From: Parafrigoribacterium_A sp035571875
GTDB lineage: Bacteria; Actinomycetota; Actinomycetes; Actinomycetales; Microbacteriaceae
DNA: 64,000 bases
Assembly (NCBI GenBank): GCA_035571875.1
Contig: DATNBR010000027.1
Location: 1-64,000, forward strand
Direction: 5' to 3'
This document shows positions 48,769-57,666 of the stretch, piece after piece. The position numbers were made by a program, and so were the translations under genes. Under the pieces are notes generated by a model. The model was not told where the DNA came from and did not search any database. It was given only the letters and a program-made list of their open reading frames with translations. Position 1 is the first letter of the stretch. The number at the start of each line of letters is the position of its first letter.

Positions 48769-50156
48769 TGCGCCCCCACGTCATTCGACATCAGTTGGAA
48801 CCCTGGTTCGACCCTGATGTCGTGTTCGCCGCGCTCTACGCGAGGAGCGACCGCGCATTCTGGCTCGATGCGGGTCGCGCGGCGGCGACGGGGTTCAGCT
48901 ATCTCGGGGAGGGCACGCGACTCGTGACCGCATCGCTCGCCACGCGGTCACTGAGCGGAACGAACGACGCAGAGGCCGCCCAGGGCGACATCTTCGAGTT
49001 CCTGGGGGAGCAACAACGTGCGGGCGTAGACAGCGGCGGCGCGGGCGGATTCGGGCTCGGCTGGGTCGGTTGGTTCGGCTACGAGCTGCGCTCCACGACA
49101 ATGGGCATGCACAGTCGACCGGATGCGCGCACCTCCCGCTACCCCGACGCCGCCTGGCTCGAGGTGCTCCGCATGATCGAGTTCGATCACGCCGCGCACA
49201 CCGTGACGCTCGTCGCGCTCGGCGAGGACTGGTCGGGGGAGCAGGGGGAGTGGCGCGACGGTGTGAGCGCCGCACTCGCGCACGCGCGCCCGGTGCAAGC
49301 GGTGGCGCCCGCGCCGGCCCGCGGCGTCCGGTGGAGCTACCCCGATGACGAGTACCTCGCGATGATCCGGGAGTGCCAGGCCGCGATCGGGCGCGGGGAC
49401 GCCTATCAACTGTGCCTGACCACGGAGGTCGAGGTGGACATCCATGCCGACCCCGCCGCAACCTATCTCGCGCTGCGGGAGACAAGTCCCAGTCACCACG
49501 GCGGCTATCTGCGGGCAGGCGAGTTCTCGCTGCTGAGTTCTTCGCCCGAGATCTTCCTCACCGTGGACACCGACGGCACCATCGAGTCGAGGCCGATCAA
49601 GGGCACGCGCCGCCGCGGCAGCACCTCGGCGGAGGACGCCGCGCTGCGCGCCGAGCTCGAGGCGAGCGAGAAGGAACGCGCCGAGAACCTCATGATCGTC
49701 GACCTCATGCGCAACGACATCGCGCGGGTGAGCGAGGTGGGCTCGATCAGCGTTCCCGGCCTGCTGGAGGTGGAGAGCTACGCACAGGTGCACCAGCTCG
49801 TGAGCACCGTGCGCGGTCGTCTGCGGAGCGGGCTTCGACCGGTGGATGCGGTGCTGGCCTGCTTTCCGGCCGGGTCCATGACCGGTGCGCCGAAGTCGAG
49901 TGCGACGAGTATCCTCGACGGGCTGGAGCGACGACCGCGCGGCGTCTACTCGGGCGCCTTCGGATACGTCGGGCTGAACGGGCGGATCGAACTCGCCATG
50001 GTCATCCGCAGTATCGTGCTCGATCGGCGCGGTGCCACGATCGGCACAGGCGGTGGAATCACCGCCCTGTCCGTGCCCGAGGAGGAGCTCGACGAGGTCA
50101 AGCTCAAGGCCGCTGCGCTGCTTGCCGTGCTCGGGGCCGGCGCCTCCGGTAGCTGA
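48768..50156 (+). CDS. pabB: Aminodeoxychorismate synthase component I
   Basis: Converts chorismate and ammonia from a glutaminase partner to 4-amino-4-deoxychorismate for folate. The 462-residue protein shows the chorismate-binding fold: GDAYQLCLTTEVEV, GGYLRAGEFSLLSSSPEIFL, RPIKGTRRRG with Lys278, and ACFPAGSMTGAPKSSATSIL. The Lys in PIKGT distinguishes PabB from TrpE (PIAGT). Length is normal and pabA is not adjacent. A divergent PabC-like gene supports the folate role. Confidence 0.93.
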   Translation: MRPHVIRHQLEPWFDPDVVFAALYARSDRAFWLDAGRAAATGFSYLGEGTRLVTASLATRSLSGTNDAEAAQGDIFEFLGEQQRAGVDSGGAGGFGLGWVGWFGYELRSTTMGMHSRPDARTSRYPDAAWLEVLRMIEFDHAAHTVTLVALGEDWSGEQGEWRDGVSAALAHARPVQAVAPAPARGVRWSYPDDEYLAMIRECQAAIGRGDAYQLCLTTEVEVDIHADPAATYLALRETSPSHHGGYLRAGEFSLLSSSPEIFLTVDTDGTIESRPIKGTRRRGSTSAEDAALRAELEASEKERAENLMIVDLMRNDIARVSEVGSISVPGLLEVESYAQVHQLVSTVRGRLRSGLRPVDAVLACFPAGSMTGAPKSSATSILDGLERRPRGVYSGAFGYVGLNGRIELAMVIRSIVLDRRGATIGTGGGITALSVPEEELDEVKLKAAALLAVLGAGASGS

Positions 50157-50173
50157 GCCGCGCATCCGCCCAG

Positions 50174-50179
50174 TAATCT
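50174..50179 (+). promoter_or_regulatory. Probable -10 element for leuS
   Basis: TAATCT (50174-50179) is identical to the -10 assigned to tRNA-Ala. It would give a leuS leader of roughly 80 bases. I see no T-box motif (AGGGTGGNACCGCG) or other recognisable attenuator in that leader. Confidence 0.35.
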
Positions 50180-50264
50180 TGAAGACTGGGCCGTGCCTCG
50201 CGCATTCGTCGGGCACACGATCAAGGGCGATCCGGCTACTTCCGCGATGAATTGAGAGTCCCCT

Positions 50265-52835
50265 TTGGCATACGACCACGACAACGCTGAGCACGATTCC
50301 GACTACAACGTCGCCCAGCTGCAAGAGAAATGGCTCGCGCGCTGGGACGAGCTGAAGCCGTTTCGCACCGACGACCCGAACGACAAGCGCCCGCGCAAGT
50401 ACATCCTCGACATGTTCCCGTACCCCTCGGGCGACCTGCACATGGGCCACGCGGAGGCCTTCGCGCTCGGTGACGTCGTCGCTCGGTACTGGCGCCAGCA
50501 GGGTTTCCGGGTGCTGCATCCGATCGGCTGGGACTCCTTCGGTCTGCCGGCGGAGAACGCGGCCATCAAGCGCGGCGTCGATCCGCGCGAGTGGACCTAC
50601 TCGAACATCGAGCAGCAGAAGCAGAGCATGCGACGCTATGCCGCATCCTTCGACTGGGATCGCGAGCTGCACACGAGCGACCCCGAGTACTACAAGTGGA
50701 ATCAGTGGCTGTTCCTCAAGCTCTACGAGAAGGGCCTCGCCTACCGCAAGGACAGCTGGGTCAACTGGGACCCGATCGACCAGACCGTGCTCGCGAACGA
50801 GCAGGTGCTGCCCGACGGCACGTCCGACCGCTCCGGCGCCGTCGTGGTCAAGAAGAAGCTGACGCAGTGGTATTTCAAGATCACCGACTACGCCGACAGG
50901 CTGCTTGACGACCTGAATCAGCTCGAGGGCGCCTGGCCGGCCAAGGTGCTGAGCATGCAGCGCAACTGGATCGGTCGTTCGACCGGTGCGGATGTCGACT
51001 TCGTGATCGAGGGCGGCCTCGGCGCCGGATTCGACGGCAGGGTCACCGTGTTCACGACGAGGCCCGACACGCTCTACGGAGCCACCTTCATGGTCGTCGC
51101 TCCCGAGTCCGAACTGGCCGCCGAACTCGTCTCCGCGGCCACGCCCGAGGTGCAGAAGGACTTCGCCGACTACCTCGTGCAGGTGCAGAAGAAGACCGAG
51201 ATCGAGCGGCAGGATGCGAGTCGTGAGAAGACGGGAGTTCCGCTCGGTCGCTTCGCCATCAACCCCGCCAATGGGGAGCGCATCCCGATCTGGGCCGCGG
51301 ACTATGTGCTCGCAGACTACGGTCACGGCGCGGTCATGGCGGTTCCCGCGCACGACCAGCGCGACCTCGACTTCGCCCGCAAGTTTTCGCTTCCGGTACG
51401 CGTGGTCGTTGACACGAATGCTCCCGTGACGGGCGCGATCCCGGTGATCGTCGACGGTGAGCTTCCCGACGACCTGCCACCGCTCGACCCGGCATCCACC
51501 GGCATCGCCCTCGCGGGCGAGGGGCGGATGATCAACTCCGGTCCGCTGAACGGCCTCAGCAAGAGCAACGCGATCCACCGCATCATCGAGCAGCTCGGGG
51601 CGGCCGGCACCGGTCGCGCCGCCAAGACCTACCGCCTGCGTGACTGGCTCATCTCACGCCAGCGCTTCTGGGGAACGCCTATCCCGATCATCCACGGTGA
51701 GGACGGTGAGCTGATCCCCGTTCCCGAGGACCAGCTGCCGGTGCGGCTGCCCTCGACCGAGGGTCTCGACCTGAAGCCCAAGGGCACCTCCCCGCTCGGT
51801 GCCGCCGAGGAATGGGTGAACGTGCCGAATCCGAAGGACGGCACCCCGGCCAGGCGCGACCCCGACACGATGGACACCTTCGTCGACAGCTCCTGGTATT
51901 TTCTGCGCTTCCTCGACCCGAACGATGACTCGAAGGCGTTCGATCCGGCCGAGGCGGACCGCTGGGCGCCCGTCGACCAATATGTCGGCGGAGTCGAGCA
52001 CGCCATCCTGCACCTGCTCTACGCGCGCTTCATCACGAAGGTGCTCTACGACCTCGGCTACGTCGGCTTCACCGAGCCGTTCAGCGCGTTGCTCAACCAG
52101 GGCATGGTGCTCTCCGGCGGCTCGAAGATGTCGAAGAGTAAGGGCGGCGTGAATCTCGGCGATGAGATCGACGCTCACGGTGTCGATGCGATTCGACTCA
52201 CGATGGCCTTCGCCGGCCCGCCGGAGGACGACATCAACTGGGAGGATGTTTCGCCCGCCGGTTCCGCGAAGTTCCTCGCCAGAGCGTGGCGCCTCGCCGA
52301 CGACGTGACGAGCAGCAAGGAGATCGAGTGGAAGACGGGGGATGTCGCACTGCGGCGCGTCACCCACCGCTTCCTCTCCGAGGCTCCGGGGCTTATCGAG
52401 TCGTTCAAGTTCAACGTCGTGGTTGCGAAGCTCATGGAGCTTGTCAGCGCCACCCGCAAGGTGATTGACAGCGGAGCAGGGCCGGCGGATGCCGCGGTGC
52501 GCGAGGCGACGGAAACGGTCGCCCTCGCCCTCAGCCTTTTCGCCCCCTACACGGCCGAGGAGATGTGGGAGAAGCTCGGATACCCGCCCTCCGTCGCGTT
52601 GTACGGTTGGCGCAAGGCTGACCCCACGCTGCTGGTGCAGAGCTCGGTGACCGCGGTCGTGCAGGTGGACGGCAAGGTGCGCGATCGTCTCGAAGTGCCG
52701 CCGACCATCGACCCCGCAGAGCTCGAGCGACTCGCTCGCGAACTCGGCCCCGTCGTTCGCTCGGTCGGCGATCGAGAGATCGCCTCGGTCATCGTGCGCG
52801 CACCGCGACTGGTCAACATCGTCACCAAGCACTGA
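50265..52835 (+). CDS. leuS: Leucyl-tRNA synthetase
   Basis: Charges tRNA-Leu. The 856-residue class Ia synthetase has YPSGDLHMGHAEA with HMGH at 59-62, the editing domain (about 220-420, including GHGAVMAVPAHDQRDLDFAR), and KMSKSKGG beginning at Lys621, then the anticodon-binding and C-terminal domains (AVVQVDGKVRDRLEV). Start is TTG 50265: in-frame upstream DNA carries a stop, and no ATG is available. The stop lies inside a heptanucleotide repeat. The length is normal. Confidence 0.97.
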   Translation: MAYDHDNAEHDSDYNVAQLQEKWLARWDELKPFRTDDPNDKRPRKYILDMFPYPSGDLHMGHAEAFALGDVVARYWRQQGFRVLHPIGWDSFGLPAENAAIKRGVDPREWTYSNIEQQKQSMRRYAASFDWDRELHTSDPEYYKWNQWLFLKLYEKGLAYRKDSWVNWDPIDQTVLANEQVLPDGTSDRSGAVVVKKKLTQWYFKITDYADRLLDDLNQLEGAWPAKVLSMQRNWIGRSTGADVDFVIEGGLGAGFDGRVTVFTTRPDTLYGATFMVVAPESELAAELVSAATPEVQKDFADYLVQVQKKTEIERQDASREKTGVPLGRFAINPANGERIPIWAADYVLADYGHGAVMAVPAHDQRDLDFARKFSLPVRVVVDTNAPVTGAIPVIVDGELPDDLPPLDPASTGIALAGEGRMINSGPLNGLSKSNAIHRIIEQLGAAGTGRAAKTYRLRDWLISRQRFWGTPIPIIHGEDGELIPVPEDQLPVRLPSTEGLDLKPKGTSPLGAAEEWVNVPNPKDGTPARRDPDTMDTFVDSSWYFLRFLDPNDDSKAFDPAEADRWAPVDQYVGGVEHAILHLLYARFITKVLYDLGYVGFTEPFSALLNQGMVLSGGSKMSKSKGGVNLGDEIDAHGVDAIRLTMAFAGPPEDDINWEDVSPAGSAKFLARAWRLADDVTSSKEIEWKTGDVALRRVTHRFLSEAPGLIESFKFNVVVAKLMELVSATRKVIDSGAGPADAAVREATETVALALSLFAPYTAEEMWEKLGYPPSVALYGWRKADPTLLVQSSVTAVVQVDGKVRDRLEVPPTIDPAELERLARELGPVVRSVGDREIASVIVRAPRLVNIVTKH

Positions 52836-52856
52836 GCACTGAGCACCGAGCACTGA
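52829..52856 (+). repeat. Heptanucleotide tandem repeat spanning the leuS stop
   Basis: GCACTGA is repeated at 52829-52835, 52836-52842, 52850-52856, with GCACCGA at 52843-52849. The first unit contains the leuS stop TGA. Seven is not a multiple of three, so gain or loss of units in the first copy could change the leuS C-terminus. The remaining gap to comEA (52857-52952) holds the comEA promoter. Confidence 0.85.
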
Positions 52857-52952
52857 GTTGACCTCTCCTCCCACGCCGGCATGATGCAGCAGTTGCGCAC
52901 CGCTGTGCGCCGTCGTGATTCAAGGCGTCGCGAGGGCCCATAGCGTTTCGGC

Positions 52953-53597
52953 ATGACGTCATCCGGCCGCCTTGTGGCACACGGCAGGAGCCGGATGAAG
53001 TTGGGCCTCGGGGCTGCCGTCGTGCTGCTCATCGCCGCTCTCGCTATCGCCGTGTTGGTCAGCACGATGGGCTCGCACGGTGCGACCCAGTCGATTTCCC
53101 CGACCGCGCTGCCGACCGGTTCTTCGAGCGGAGCGCCTGCTGGAGGGCCTCGTGCGGCGAAAGCGGGCGCGGCGATCTTCGTCCATGTGGTGGGCGCCGT
53201 CGCACACCCGGGACTGTTCTCGCTGAGGGATGGCGACCGCGTCGTGGACGCCGTCGCCGCGGCGGGTGGCTTCGCCGAGACCGCGGACCAGGCCCAGGTC
53301 AACCTCGCGCGCTTCGTCTCCGACGGTGAGCAGCTCGTGGTGCCGGTGATCGGCGCGGCCCCGACCGCGGGCACTGGACCCGGCGCAGGACCGGGCGTCA
53401 GCGGCGGCAAGGTGAACCTCAACACCGCAGACCTCAGCACCCTCGAGACGCTGCCGAGGGTTGGGCCGGCGATGGCGCAGCGCATCATTGACTGGCGCAC
53501 GAGCAACGGCAGATTCTCCTCGGTTGAAGACCTCATGAGCATCACCGGTGTGGGGGACAAGACTTTCCAGCAACTCAAAGATCTCGTGACCGTGTGA
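52953..53597 (+). CDS. comEA: ComEA-like DNA receptor, SLBB and helix-hairpin-helix domains
   Basis: In competent bacteria ComEA binds incoming DNA outside the membrane. The 214-residue product has a membrane helix at about 17-39 (LGLGAAVVLLIAALAIAVLV), an SLBB domain (AIFVHVVGAVAHPGLFSLRD, residues 74-130), a Gly-Pro-Ala linker, and a C-terminal tandem helix-hairpin-helix (VNLNTADLSTLETLPRVGPA, then FSSVEDLMSITGVGDKTFQQ). TAGCGT (52941-52946) lies six bases before the ATG. It overlaps comEC by four bases. Confidence 0.94.
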   Translation: MTSSGRLVAHGRSRMKLGLGAAVVLLIAALAIAVLVSTMGSHGATQSISPTALPTGSSSGAPAGGPRAAKAGAAIFVHVVGAVAHPGLFSLRDGDRVVDAVAAAGGFAETADQAQVNLARFVSDGEQLVVPVIGAAPTAGTGPGAGPGVSGGKVNLNTADLSTLETLPRVGPAMAQRIIDWRTSNGRFSSVEDLMSITGVGDKTFQQLKDLVTV

Positions 53598-55969
53598 GCG
53601 CGGACCTTCGCCTTGCGCTCCCCGTCGGCGTCGCCTGGATCGCGGCCGCGGTCCTGCTGGCGATTCCGGCGGCTCTCGCGCCCGCGGCGATCGTGGCGTG
53701 GGCAGTCGCGGCCCTCTGTGCGACCGCCGCAGTGCTGAGCAGGCGGCGCGTCGCAACCGCGGTGCTAGCCGTGCTTGTGGTTGCGGCAGGAGCGGTCGGC
53801 CTCGTGCTGGGAGTGGCCGCCGCGCATCTCGACAGCCGCAGCCCGAAGGTGTTGCTGCAGGCCGCATCCGCCGGAAGATTCGTGCATGCTACGGCCGTGA
53901 CCACACAGACGGTGCAGCCCGGCGCGCCGAGGTTCACCGCGACGCTCGACTCGGTGGCGATCGGGGGCAGGCAGCTCGGCGTATCGACGCCGGTGACGGT
54001 ATTCGCCGCGGACGCCGCGCAGAAGACGGGGTCGAAGGCGGCGCAGGGCGCGCGACTTGGGATCGGCACGACCATCCTTCTCGGGGGCACCATGGCGGCG
54101 ACCGGACCGGGCGACGATGTCTCGTTCCTGTTCTTCGCTTCGTCGCCCCCGAGCGTGAGCACCGGTCCGCCCTGGTACCTCGCCTGGGCCGACGGGTTGC
54201 GAGCGGGGTTCGCGGATGCGGCGGCCGCGCTGCCGGGGGACGGCGGCGGCCTGCTTCCCGGCCTCGCCATCGGCGACACGAGCGCCGTGGACCCGACGCT
54301 CGGCTCCGCGATGAAGTCGAGCTCGCTCAGCCACCTCACCGCCGTCTCTGGAGCGAATTGCGCCGTCGTCATCGCGCTCGTGATGGCGGCCGGGGGAGCG
54401 CTCCGTCTTGCCCGCGGGTGGCGCATCGGCGCCGCGCTCGTGACGCTCGTGGGCTTCGTCGTGCTCGTCACTCCGCAGCCGAGCGTGCTGCGGGCCGCCG
54501 TGATGGCGGCGCTCGTGCTGGCGGCGATGGCGAGTGGCAGACCGGTGCGGGGGCTGCCCGTGCTCGCGCTCGCGGTGCTCGGACTCCTGGTCGCAGACCC
54601 GTGGCTCGCGCGAAGTTACGGATTCGTGCTCTCGGTGCTCGCCACCGGTGGGCTGCTGCTGCTCGCCAGGCCGCTCGCCGCTCTACTTTCGAGGTGGCTG
54701 CCCTCCGCGCTGGCGCTCGTCATTGCCGTTCCGCTCGCCGCGCAACTGGCCTGCCAGCCCGTGCTCATCCTGCTGAACCCGTCGATTCCGCTGTACGCAG
54801 TACCGGCGAACGTGCTCGCCGAGCCTGCTGCACCCGTCGCGACGGTGCTCGGCCTGATCGCCTGCGTGATGATGCCCTGGTTGCCCGGCCTCGGCATCCT
54901 CATTGCACGGCTGGCGTGGGTGCCGTCGAGCTGGATCGCGGGGGTGGCACGGTTCTTCGACTCACTGCCGGGCAGGAGCATCCCGTGGCCCGCGGGCGGC
55001 GTCGGTGTCGCTCTCGTCGCCGCGATCATCCTGTTGGGCCTCGTCGTCGCCCTCCTGCGCGGCGCTCGACATCGTCGGTGGCGTGGACTCGCGGCGTTGA
55101 TGCTCGCCCTGCTCCTCGTCGGTGTGACGGGAGTTGCCGCAGGTGACCGGCTGCGGAAGACGCTCCTTCGCCCGCAGGACTGGCAGATCGCCGCCTGCGA
55201 CATCGGCCAGGGCGACGCCGTGCTGGTCAGGAGCGCCGGGCGAGTTGCGCTCATCGACACGGGGCCCGATCCGGCACTGCTCCACCGCTGCCTCGACGTG
55301 CTCGGCATCGGGCGCATCGACCTGCTCGTGCTGACCCATTACGACCTCGACCACGTGGGTGGCACCTCCGCGGTCGTCGGCATCGTGGACCGAGCCATGA
55401 TCGGCCCACCGGCCGATCGGCACGATGTGCGGCTCGCCGAGCAGGTGCGACGAGGCGGCGCCACGGTCACGCAGGTGAGCCGGGGCGAGACGGGAGAGCT
55501 CGGTGAACTTCGCTGGACCGTGCTGTGGCCGCCCGTGAGGGCGGGACTCGTCGAGCCAGGCAACGACTCGAGCGTGACCCTCGAGTTCGCGGGAATCGGT
55601 GCGTGCGCGAACGGATGCCTCACCTCGCTCTTCCTCGGCGACCTCGGTGACGAGCCTCAGGCACGGATGCTCGCGGCCAATCGCGGTCTCGGTCACGTCG
55701 ACGTCGTCAAGGTCGCCCATCACGGTTCGGCGGATCAGGACCCGGCGCTCTACGAGCGCGTCACGGCGACCGTGGGCCTCATCAGCGTCGGGGCGAACAA
55801 CCGCTATGGGCACCCGACAGACACGCTGCTGCAGATTCTGGCGCGGGTCGGCACCATCGCCGAGCGCACCGATCGGCAGGGGATGGTGCTCGTGTCGCCG
55901 CGACCGAAGGGCGGCATGAGCGTGTGGTCGGAGCGACCGGCGTCCGCGGGCGTCGGTGCCCGCGAATAA
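53594..55969 (+). CDS. comEC: ComEC/Rec2 DNA-uptake channel with metallo-beta-lactamase-like domain
   Basis: The 791-residue membrane protein forms the channel through which single-stranded DNA enters the cell. The N-terminal part has helices and an OB-like domain; the competence domain starts around LLPGLAIGDTSAVDPTLGSA and SSSLSHLTAVSGANCAVVIA. The C-terminal metallo-beta-lactamase-like domain has LTHYDLDHVGG (580-590) and VAHHGSADQDPALYE. It starts at GTG 53594, overlapping the comEA stop. Whether these cells are naturally competent is unknown; comEA/comEC are widespread in the family. Confidence 0.94.
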   Translation: MSADLRLALPVGVAWIAAAVLLAIPAALAPAAIVAWAVAALCATAAVLSRRRVATAVLAVLVVAAGAVGLVLGVAAAHLDSRSPKVLLQAASAGRFVHATAVTTQTVQPGAPRFTATLDSVAIGGRQLGVSTPVTVFAADAAQKTGSKAAQGARLGIGTTILLGGTMAATGPGDDVSFLFFASSPPSVSTGPPWYLAWADGLRAGFADAAAALPGDGGGLLPGLAIGDTSAVDPTLGSAMKSSSLSHLTAVSGANCAVVIALVMAAGGALRLARGWRIGAALVTLVGFVVLVTPQPSVLRAAVMAALVLAAMASGRPVRGLPVLALAVLGLLVADPWLARSYGFVLSVLATGGLLLLARPLAALLSRWLPSALALVIAVPLAAQLACQPVLILLNPSIPLYAVPANVLAEPAAPVATVLGLIACVMMPWLPGLGILIARLAWVPSSWIAGVARFFDSLPGRSIPWPAGGVGVALVAAIILLGLVVALLRGARHRRWRGLAALMLALLLVGVTGVAAGDRLRKTLLRPQDWQIAACDIGQGDAVLVRSAGRVALIDTGPDPALLHRCLDVLGIGRIDLLVLTHYDLDHVGGTSAVVGIVDRAMIGPPADRHDVRLAEQVRRGGATVTQVSRGETGELGELRWTVLWPPVRAGLVEPGNDSSVTLEFAGIGACANGCLTSLFLGDLGDEPQARMLAANRGLGHVDVVKVAHHGSADQDPALYERVTATVGLISVGANNRYGHPTDTLLQILARVGTIAERTDRQGMVLVSPRPKGGMSVWSERPASAGVGARE

Positions 55970-56010
55970 GCTTGATCGCGAGCGAACGCTCGACAAGCAG
56001 GAGGTGCGCG

Positions 56011-57051
56011 GTGGCAGTCAGGTCCACTCCCGGCAAGGCCGGTAGGTCGCCCTCAAAGGTCTCGGTCGTCATCCCGCAGCTCGGCTGGCAACAGGTGCGC
56101 CCCGCCCCCGTGATCCTCGTGTCGGGCACGGAGTCCGTGCTCGCCGACCGCGCCATCCGGCTGCTGCGTGACACGCTCAAGGCCGAGGACCCGAGCCTCG
56201 AGGTGAGCGACATCGAGGCAGACGCGTACGCACCCGGTGAGTTGCTCACGGTGGCGAGCCCCTCGCTCTTCGGTGAGCCACGATTCATCCGCGCGACCGC
56301 CGTGGAGAAGTGCACCGACGCCTTCATCGCCGAGGTCATGGAGTACCTCGAGTCCCCGGCCGACGACACCTACCTGCTCCTGCGCCACGCCGGGGGAGTG
56401 CGAGGCAAGAAGCTGCTCGACGCGCTGCGCGGCGGACTCGGCTCGGGCATCGAGATCGTCTGCGCCGAACTCAAGAAAGACACCGAAAAGTTCGACTTCG
56501 CGGCCGCGGAGTTCGCCTCGGCGGGCAGGCGCGTGACATCCGGTGCCCTGCGTGCGCTCACCGCCGCCTTCAGCGACGACCTCTCCGAGCTCGCCTCGGC
56601 CTGCCAGCAGCTCCTCGCCGACGCGAGCGAGGAGATCACCGAGCAGACGGTGGAGAAGTACTACTCGGGCAGGGTGGAGACCAACGCGTTCCGGGTGGCG
56701 GATGTCGCCATCGCCGGACGACACGGCGAGGCTCTCATCCTGCTCCGGCACGCACTCGCCTCCGGAGCAGACCCCGTGCCCATGGTCGCGGCCTTCGCGA
56801 GCAAGCTTCGCACCATGGCGAAGATCTCCGGCGCTCGCGGGGGTTCGGGGCAACTCGCCCAGCAGTTCGGGCTCGCACCCTGGCAGGTCGATCGTGCGCG
56901 TCGCGATCTGCAGGGCTGGGACGAGGCCGGTCTCGGCCGTTCGATCGAGCTCCTCGCCGAAACGGATGCCGCGGTCAAGGGCGCCGAGCGCGATCCGGTC
57001 TTCGCGCTGGAGCGCATGGTGGGCGTCATCAGCGCCCGCGGCATCCTGTAG
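56011..57051 (+). CDS. holA: DNA polymerase III delta subunit
   Basis: Delta is part of the clamp loader. The 346-residue protein begins with an AAA-like region (APVILVSGTESVLADRAIRL, SLFGEPRFIRATAVEKC, RHAGGVRGKKLLDAL) and ends with a helical collar domain (VFALERMVGVISARG). GTG 56011 has a GGAGG site and a TAAGCT hexamer upstream (55968-55973); a longer in-frame reading overlaps comEC and is rejected. It follows comEC directly, as in many Gram-positive bacteria. Confidence 0.93.
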   Translation: MAVRSTPGKAGRSPSKVSVVIPQLGWQQVRPAPVILVSGTESVLADRAIRLLRDTLKAEDPSLEVSDIEADAYAPGELLTVASPSLFGEPRFIRATAVEKCTDAFIAEVMEYLESPADDTYLLLRHAGGVRGKKLLDALRGGLGSGIEIVCAELKKDTEKFDFAAAEFASAGRRVTSGALRALTAAFSDDLSELASACQQLLADASEEITEQTVEKYYSGRVETNAFRVADVAIAGRHGEALILLRHALASGADPVPMVAAFASKLRTMAKISGARGGSGQLAQQFGLAPWQVDRARRDLQGWDEAGLGRSIELLAETDAAVKGAERDPVFALERMVGVISARGIL

Positions 57052-57073
57052 CGGCTCGCGCGCGGAGATGCAA

Positions 57074-57099
57074 AGGGCCCCCGCCGAAGCGAGGGCCCT
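57074..57099 (-). terminator. rpsT terminator with UUCG tetraloop
   Basis: Read on the minus strand the stem AGGGCCCTCGC / GCGGGGGCCCT is fully paired with one G-U and closes a C(UUCG)G tetraloop; on the plus strand the loop is CGAA and the same position becomes a C-A mismatch. That asymmetry indicates it serves rpsT, whose stop is 19 bases away. It is also the end of the holA transcript on the other strand. Confidence 0.8.
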
Positions 57100-57117
57100 G
57101 TGTGAAGTGTGTGTCGA

Positions 57118-57378
57118 CTAGAGCGACGCGACCTGCTTGGCGATGGCCGACTTGCGGTTCGCCGCCTGGTTCTTGTGCAGCACGCCCTTGCTGGCGGCCT
57201 TGTCGAGCTTCTTCGTCGCGACGAGAAGGGCGGCGGCGGCCTTGTCCTTGTCGCCGGCCACGACCGCCTCGCGGGTCGCGCGAATGGCGGTCTTGACCTC
57301 GCTCCGCACGGCCTTGTTGCGATCCGTCGCCTTCTTGTTGGTGAGGATGCGCTTCATCTGCGACTTGATATTTGCCAC
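57118..57378 (-). CDS. rpsT: 30S ribosomal protein S20
   Basis: An 86-residue basic, helical protein: VANIKSQMKRILTNKKATDR at the start and VLHKNQAANRKSAIAKQVAS near the end are the S20 signatures. The GTG start 57378 has AGAAGG upstream and gives the family length; a longer in-frame extension would reach into the tandem-repeat leader and is rejected. In Escherichia coli S20 represses its own translation; nothing here shows whether that holds. Confidence 0.96.
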   Translation of the reverse strand: MANIKSQMKRILTNKKATDRNKAVRSEVKTAIRATREAVVAGDKDKAAAALLVATKKLDKAASKGVLHKNQAANRKSAIAKQVASL

Positions 57379-57423
57379 GTCTATAACCTTCTGTTGTTCC
57401 GAATGTTTCTTGGGCAGCCGCGT

Positions 57424-57467
57424 CATCGTTACGAGACGCATCGTTACGAGACGATCGTTACGAGACG
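57424..57467. repeat. Tandem 15-bp repeat in the rpsT upstream region
   Basis: CATCGTTACGAGACG occurs at 57424-57438 and 57439-57453 exactly, and ATCGTTACGAGACG at 57454-57467. Each unit contains the near-palindrome TCGTTACGA. The array lies 46-89 bases upstream of the rpsT start codon, in the region expected to hold its promoter or leader, in the 288-base gap between divergent rpsT and lepA. Further toward lepA (about 57588-57608) a GGGCGCCCGG/CCGGGGTGCCC hairpin is possible. Confidence 0.85.
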
Positions 57468-57666
57468 GACCCGGCCGCGATTCGCACTACGTGTGATCGC
57501 CCTCGTGAGGGTGATCTCGAACCGTGTGCGCAAGCCAACAGGCAACATTACCAGTTGCAGCGGGCATCTCACAATTGTACGGGCGCCCGGCCGGGGTGCC
57601 CGAGGTCTTCCCGGGCGCGGTGGCATGGGAGAATGGTGTGTTCACCCAAGCGCAGTAGAGGATACC

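Noticed and set aside
48768..50156. Anthranilate synthase component I (TrpE)
   Set aside because: The motif is PIKGT, not PIAGT, and a PabC-like gene diverges from it, so PabB is the better call.
50186..50264. T-box or attenuator before leuS
   Set aside because: The leader lacks the AGGGTGGNACCGCG box and a specifier structure.
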